Shown in pieces: positions 4,494-7,624 of a DNA stretch of 7,624 nucleotides. The first letter of the stretch is position 1, and the number at the start of each line of letters is the position of its first letter. The DNA is from Acidobacteriota bacterium (GTDB taxonomy: Bacteria > Acidobacteriota > Vicinamibacteria > Vicinamibacterales > CAVVIG01). The notes beneath the pieces were generated by a model. That model worked only from the letters and a program-made list of their open reading frames with translations. It ran no database searches and was not told where the DNA came from. The stretch is from NCBI GenBank assembly GCA_003222555.1, contig QHWL01000056.1, positions 1 to 7,624 on the forward strand, read 5' to 3'. Both the position numbers and the translations under genes were made by a program.

Positions 4494-6001
4494 TGCATCT
4501 GCCCCGACCGACGATCTCGACGCTCGCGATACTCGCGACAGCCCTACTCGTAGTGGTCGTATCCGGCTTGAGCCGGACTATCTCGGCGCAACAGCCGCCT
4601 CCGGCGATCGACGCGCCCTCGACCAAGGGCATCGTGCGCAAGAACAAGGTGCCGGTCTCGAGTGAGATCCTGAAGATCAAGCTGCCGAAAGCGGCGGAAA
4701 GCGACCTGACGAGCGGCCTGCACCTGATCGTCCTCGAGGATCACCGACTGCCACAGATCTCATTTCAACTCTTCATTCCCGGCGCCGGCGGTTATTACGA
4801 CCCCGCCGATCGGCCCGGTCTTGCGACGTTCACCGCGGCGCTCATGCGTGAAGGCACCGCCACGCGCACGTCGAGCGAGATCTCACGACAGCTCGAGGTG
4901 ATGGCCGCAAGTCTCGCGGTCGGCGCCGGCGTATCGTCGCCGGAAGCGACGCTCACCGGGTCGTGTTTGAGCGATCAATTCGATCGCCTGCTCGATCTCG
5001 CAACCGACGTCCTGCTGCACCCCTCGTTTCCCGACGAGGAACTGGCGCGCTACAAGCAGCGGACGCGCTCCGGATTCGCCCAACAGCGGTCGAATCCCGG
5101 GTTCCTTGCCGGAGAGATGTTCTCGCGGGCGATCTACGGCACGCACCCGGCCGGACGCGTGTCGCCGTCGGCCAGCGCGCTCGACAAGACGACGCGCGAG
5201 GCACTCGTCGAGTTCCACAAAACCCGCTATGTGCCCGATCGCGCCGCTTTGGCGATCGCCGGCGACATCTCGATGGCGGAGTCCCGGGCGCTGGTCGAGG
5301 CGAAGTTGGCGGGGTGGACAAAATCGGGGATCGCTGGAATCCCGGTGTCGGATCCGCAGCCCATCTCCGGCGCCGGAATCTATTTCATCGCGCGGCCGAA
5401 CTCCGTCCAGACCAACCTCATCGTCGGTACGCAGGCCATCGAGCGGACCAGTCCCGATTTCGACGTGCTCTCGGTGATGAACAAGGTCATCGGCGGCGGT
5501 CCGACCGGGCGCCTTTTCATCCATCTGCGCGAAGAGAAAGGCTATACGTACGGCGCGGGCAGCACTCTTGTCGCCCCGTTGTATCGCGGCGCGTGGCAGG
5601 CGGCAACCAACGTCCGAACAGAAGTGACCGAACCGGCGCTGAACGACCTGCTCTCGGAGATTCGCCGGCTGCGGGACGAGCCCGTTCCCGATCAGGAGTT
5701 GAACGACGCCAAGCGATCGATGGTCGCGGAATACGCGCTCGAGCTCGAGTCGCCGGCACAGCTCTTGAACCTCAACGTGATGAGCTGGCGGTTCAAGCTG
5801 TCTTCCGATTACTGGGACCGGCGCGCGGAACGCCTCACCGCGGTGACGTCGGCGCAGGTGCAGGCCGCGGCGCGCAAGTATCTCGCTCCCGATCGTCTGC
5901 AGATCGTCGCGGTCGGCGATCCTGCGCGGGTCGCCGATTCGTTGAAGAAACTCGGAGCGATCGAGACCTACGACATCGAAGGCAAGCGCGTAGGGTCTTG
6001 A
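4493..6001 (+). CDS. M16B peptidase-like partner subunit without the zinc site
   Basis: A 502-residue M16-family protein. The N-terminal signal peptide has core LAILATALLVVVVSGL and a likely cut after A32 (ISA-QQ). Where the HxxEH site should be (about residues 110-120) it reads LATFTAALMREG, so it cannot bind the catalytic zinc. The second domain has GGGPTGRLFIHLREEKGYTY (334-353), keeping the Arg and Tyr that hold the substrate backbone in M16 enzymes. This is the division of labour known from heterodimeric M16B peptidases of Sphingomonas (SPH2681/SPH2682 type). It overlaps the first subunit gene by one base. Part of the signal peptide is encoded by a perfect palindrome (4562-4577). The stop at 5999-6001 is followed by the second copy of the dispersed element. 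Confidence 0.9.
   Translation: MHLPRPTISTLAILATALLVVVVSGLSRTISAQQPPPAIDAPSTKGIVRKNKVPVSSEILKIKLPKAAESDLTSGLHLIVLEDHRLPQISFQLFIPGAGGYYDPADRPGLATFTAALMREGTATRTSSEISRQLEVMAASLAVGAGVSSPEATLTGSCLSDQFDRLLDLATDVLLHPSFPDEELARYKQRTRSGFAQQRSNPGFLAGEMFSRAIYGTHPAGRVSPSASALDKTTREALVEFHKTRYVPDRAALAIAGDISMAESRALVEAKLAGWTKSGIAGIPVSDPQPISGAGIYFIARPNSVQTNLIVGTQAIERTSPDFDVLSVMNKVIGGGPTGRLFIHLREEKGYTYGAGSTLVAPLYRGAWQAATNVRTEVTEPALNDLLSEIRRLRDEPVPDQELNDAKRSMVAEYALELESPAQLLNLNVMSWRFKLSSDYWDRRAERLTAVTSAQVQAAARKYLAPDRLQIVAVGDPARVADSLKKLGAIETYDIEGKRVGS
4546..4580. repeat. TCCGGCT palindrome in the signal-peptide region
   Basis: TCCGGCT (4562-4568) and AGCCGGA (4571-4577) are perfect arms separated by TG. The preceding GTAGTG resembles the outer ends of the dispersed element (GTAGTGTCCGGCTTTA). 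It encodes about residues 19-29 of the second M16 protein (VVVVSGLSRTI), across the end of the hydrophobic core. Confidence 0.6.
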
Positions 6002-6017
6002 CCGGATCTGAGAACTT

Positions 6018-6206
6018 GTACGGAGCGTCCGGCTTTAGCCGTACCCGGTATGGTCCGCCTGAAGAGGTTGTGAACAAATTACGTTCAACGCAGAGACCGC
6101 GGAGGCCGCCGAGAAGAAATGCCTAAAGATTTCTCTGCGTGCTCTGCGAGCTCTGCGTTCAAACGTCGTATTTTTTTACAGGCTCTGAAGGCGGACACTA
6201 CGTACG
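6018..6206 (+). repeat. Palindromic dispersed element, copy 2 (between convergent genes)
   Basis: The left end GTACGGAGCGTCCGGCTTTA (6018-6037) and the complement of the right end (6181-6205, GTACGTAGTGTCCGCCTTCA) are inverted repeats matching at 16 of 20 positions. The inner arms AACGCAGAG (6087-6095) and CTCTGCGTT (6151-6159) are identical to those of copy 1. The middle has extra CTCTGCG words. It fills most of the 6002-6244 gap between the M16 operon and nagA, and its stems followed by a T7 run (6171-6177) might act as a two-way transcription stop. In the frame used by copy 1 this copy has a stop (TAA, 6124-6126). Confidence 0.8.
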
Positions 6207-6244
6207 GTTTTTCACCGCAATCCAGCAGACTGCCTCGACACCGG

Positions 6245-7489
6245 CTAGCGAGAGTACACGAGCTGCCCGCCGACGTACGTCTGCACGACCGTGAACTGCG
6301 GGTCCAGCACGGCCAGGTCCGCGACGGCGTCGGCCGCGATGACGCCGTAACCCACGAGCCCGAGCTCACGGGCCGGTGTCGTCGAGCAGACCGTCACGGC
6401 GTCGACCAGCGACAAACCGATCTTGCCCACCAGCATCCGAAAAGCGCCGTCCATTGTGAGCACGCTGCCGGCCATCGTTCCATCATCGAGAAACGCAGCC
6501 GATTCGCCGGCCGTAATCGACTGGCCGCCCAGCGATGCGCGCGTCCCGGCGGGCAGGCCCGACGCGGCGGTTCCGTCGGTAATGGCAAGGATGCGCGACG
6601 GCCCTTTCGCAGCGACGGCCGTGCGGACGAGGGCGGGATGCACGTGAAAGCCGTCGCAGATGAGCTCGGCGGCCACCTCGTCGGTTTGAAGAATCGCGCC
6701 CACCAGACCCGGCGATCGGTGACCGAGCGGCGGCATGCGGTTGAAGAGATGGGTCGCGTGACGCGCGCCGGCGGCAATGGCCTCGAGCGCCTGATCGTAG
6801 GTCGCCCCGGAATGTCCCAGAGACACGCGGTGGCCGCGCGCCAACAGCCATCGGACGAGATCGATTCCGCCATCGAGCTCTGGCGCGAGCGTGACGATGC
6901 CGACATCGGGCGAGGCGCGTTCGATCTCGCGCAGCAGGTCGGCGGCGGTGAACTCTCCAAAGTGGGGCGAGCCCGACGATGGTGGATCTGAAAGGTCCGC
7001 CGTACTCTTGCCCTGAAGCGCCGCGCGCGGACTTCTCAAGCCCGCCGCCGGCTGCGCGCCCCGAAACTCGGGGTTGACGAAGTTGCTCTCGAGGTGCGCC
7101 GGCAGGACGCGTGCGGCGCGAGCGGCCGGCATCTGGCGGACGTGCTGTACCTCTTCGAGCACGCGGCGGAGGGCACCGGGAGCGCAGGCAACCGTTGTCG
7201 GGCAGAACGCCGTGACGCCGTACCGCGGCAGCTTCGCCGCAATCGCCGATATCGCGCCGCCAGCATCGAGCGAATCGACGCCGTCGACGCCGTGCACGTG
7301 GACGTCGATGAAGCCGGGAACGATGCGGTGGCCGTGGAAAGCAAACGGCGGCAGCGCGTGGCCACCCGCGACTGCTCCCGGAACCGCCCCGGGCCGAATC
7401 TCCGCGATGCGATCGCCGTCGATGACGAGGGTGCCGGGCGAAAGAATCCGGTCAGGCAGCACGAGCTCGGCGCCCGACAGGACGATCAT
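6245..7489 (-). CDS. nagA: N-acetylglucosamine-6-phosphate deacetylase NagA
   Basis: NagA removes the acetyl group from GlcNAc-6-phosphate to give glucosamine-6-phosphate in amino-sugar and wall recycling. The 414-residue amidohydrolase-fold protein has: DVHVHG (H64, H66); AHLESNF with metal ligand E134; SLGHSGATY (H225); ATHLFNRMPP (H246); ICDGFHVHP (278-285); catalytic D305 in AITDGTAASG; and GSVLTMDGAFRML (341-353). Oddities: the usual HLEGP reads HLESN, the GAH substrate histidine is Q146, and residues about 150-178 form a Ser/Pro/Ala-rich loop longer than in typical NagA, part of it over an inverted repeat. The start is ATG at 7487-7489, overlapping the stop of the kinase gene as ATGA. 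There is no separate Shine-Dalgarno, so translation is probably coupled. A related N-acyl-amino-sugar substrate is possible. Confidence 0.88.
   Translation of the reverse strand: MIVLSGAELVLPDRILSPGTLVIDGDRIAEIRPGAVPGAVAGGHALPPFAFHGHRIVPGFIDVHVHGVDGVDSLDAGGAISAIAAKLPRYGVTAFCPTTVACAPGALRRVLEEVQHVRQMPAARAARVLPAHLESNFVNPEFRGAQPAAGLRSPRAALQGKSTADLSDPPSSGSPHFGEFTAADLLREIERASPDVGIVTLAPELDGGIDLVRWLLARGHRVSLGHSGATYDQALEAIAAGARHATHLFNRMPPLGHRSPGLVGAILQTDEVAAELICDGFHVHPALVRTAVAAKGPSRILAITDGTAASGLPAGTRASLGGQSITAGESAAFLDDGTMAGSVLTMDGAFRMLVGKIGLSLVDAVTVCSTTPARELGLVGYGVIAADAVADLAVLDPQFTVVQTYVGGQLVYSR
6993..7034. repeat. Imperfect GTCCGC/GCGGAC inverted repeat inside nagA
   Basis: AAGGTCCGC (6993-7000, with one extra G) pairs with GCGGACTT (7027-7034) across a 26-base loop containing GTACTCTTGCCCTGAAG. 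It covers about residues 153-166 of NagA, in the over-long loop. It shares GGTCCGCC and CTGAAG words with copy 2 of the dispersed element (6051-6065). In a GC-rich genome, 6-8 base arms alone are weak evidence. Confidence 0.35.
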
Positions 7490-7624
7490 TGCAGCGCAGC
7501 CGCCGCCAGACGCGCCGCGCCAATCGCCGCAGCGTCGGCGCCAAGCGTGGCAGGCGCGACGGCCAACACCTGCGTAATTGGCCCCGGCAACCGGCGCGTG
7601 ATCTCGATGCGCACAGGCTCCAGG
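7486..7624 (-). CDS. ROK-family sugar kinase, C-terminal end
   Basis: The last 45 codons of a gene entering from the right edge on the minus strand, ending TGA at 7486-7488. The residues end LAVAPATLGADAAAIGAARL then AAAALQ, matching the LG-x-DA-x-x-x-GAA C-terminal signature of ROK kinases and repressors. It sits directly before nagA with an ATGA overlap. A GlcNAc kinase (NagK-like) or glucokinase of the ROK family is the likely product, supplying GlcNAc-6-phosphate to NagA. The substrate-binding part is outside the window, so specificity is inferred from context. Confidence 0.75.
   Translation of the reverse strand, partial: LEPVRIEITRRLPGPITQVLAVAPATLGADAAAIGAARLAAAALQ

Noticed and set aside
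4963..6126. 387-codon plus-strand open frame overlapping the second M16 gene
   Set aside because: The Arg-rich product has no recognisable domain and is a frame-shifted shadow of the M16 gene continuing into the repeat.
3016..6206. Composite transposon carrying the M16 genes between two repeat copies
   Set aside because: No transposase, no visible target duplication, and copy 1 lies inside the first gene instead of outside it.
1..7624. tRNA or rRNA genes
   Set aside because: No T-loop (GTTCRANYC) in a cloverleaf context and no rRNA-like stretch was noticed on either strand by eye; this was not an exhaustive scan.

Overview
The window is GC-rich, densely coded DNA with short intergenic gaps, heterodimer-type M16B peptidases with signal peptides, and many short palindromic repeats. 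Together these suggest an uncultured soil or freshwater Gram-negative bacterium. My best guess is Acidobacteriota (Vicinamibacteria-like), from the repeat style and gene content. This is inference, since there is no rRNA or marker gene here.

Layout. (1) 1-811, minus strand: the start of a gas vesicle operon, with a gvpJ-like gene, then gvpA, then the first codons of an unidentified gene running off the left edge. The 182-base gap in front of it (812-993) holds a good sigma-54 (-24/-12) promoter candidate and three copies of a GTAAGTC heptamer. (2) 994-2087, minus strand: queD then gph (phosphoglycolate phosphatase-like), 23 bases apart. (3) 2088-2235: a divergent control region shared by queD and queC, with 8-bp periodic repeats pointing towards both genes. 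(4) 2143-6001, plus strand: queC, then two M16 peptidase genes, 20 bases apart and then overlapping by one base. The first peptidase carries the zinc site and the second the Arg/Tyr segment, so they probably form one secreted or periplasmic heterodimer. (5) 6245-7624, minus strand: nagA, overlapped by the 3' end of a ROK-family sugar kinase (ATGA coupling), an amino-sugar catabolic unit. It converges on the peptidase operon.

Pathways. QueC and QueD act in the preQ0 (7-deazaguanine) route to queuosine. ROK kinase plus NagA would phosphorylate and deacetylate N-acetylglucosamine. The gvp genes build gas vesicles. The M16 pair degrades peptides outside the cytoplasm.

The most unusual feature is the repeat population. 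A palindromic element of about 146-189 bp occurs twice in the same orientation. One copy (6018-6206) lies between convergent genes. The other (3016-3161) lies in frame inside the signal-peptide region of the first M16 gene, between a perfect Shine-Dalgarno/ATG and the hydrophobic core. A different palindrome (12-bp perfect arms) lies in frame inside the zinc-Cys loop of queC. Others encode the QueC C-terminus, part of the second M16 signal peptide, and possibly an extra loop in NagA. This resembles the behaviour of Rickettsia palindromic elements and may be an undescribed family of protein-coding palindromic insertions.
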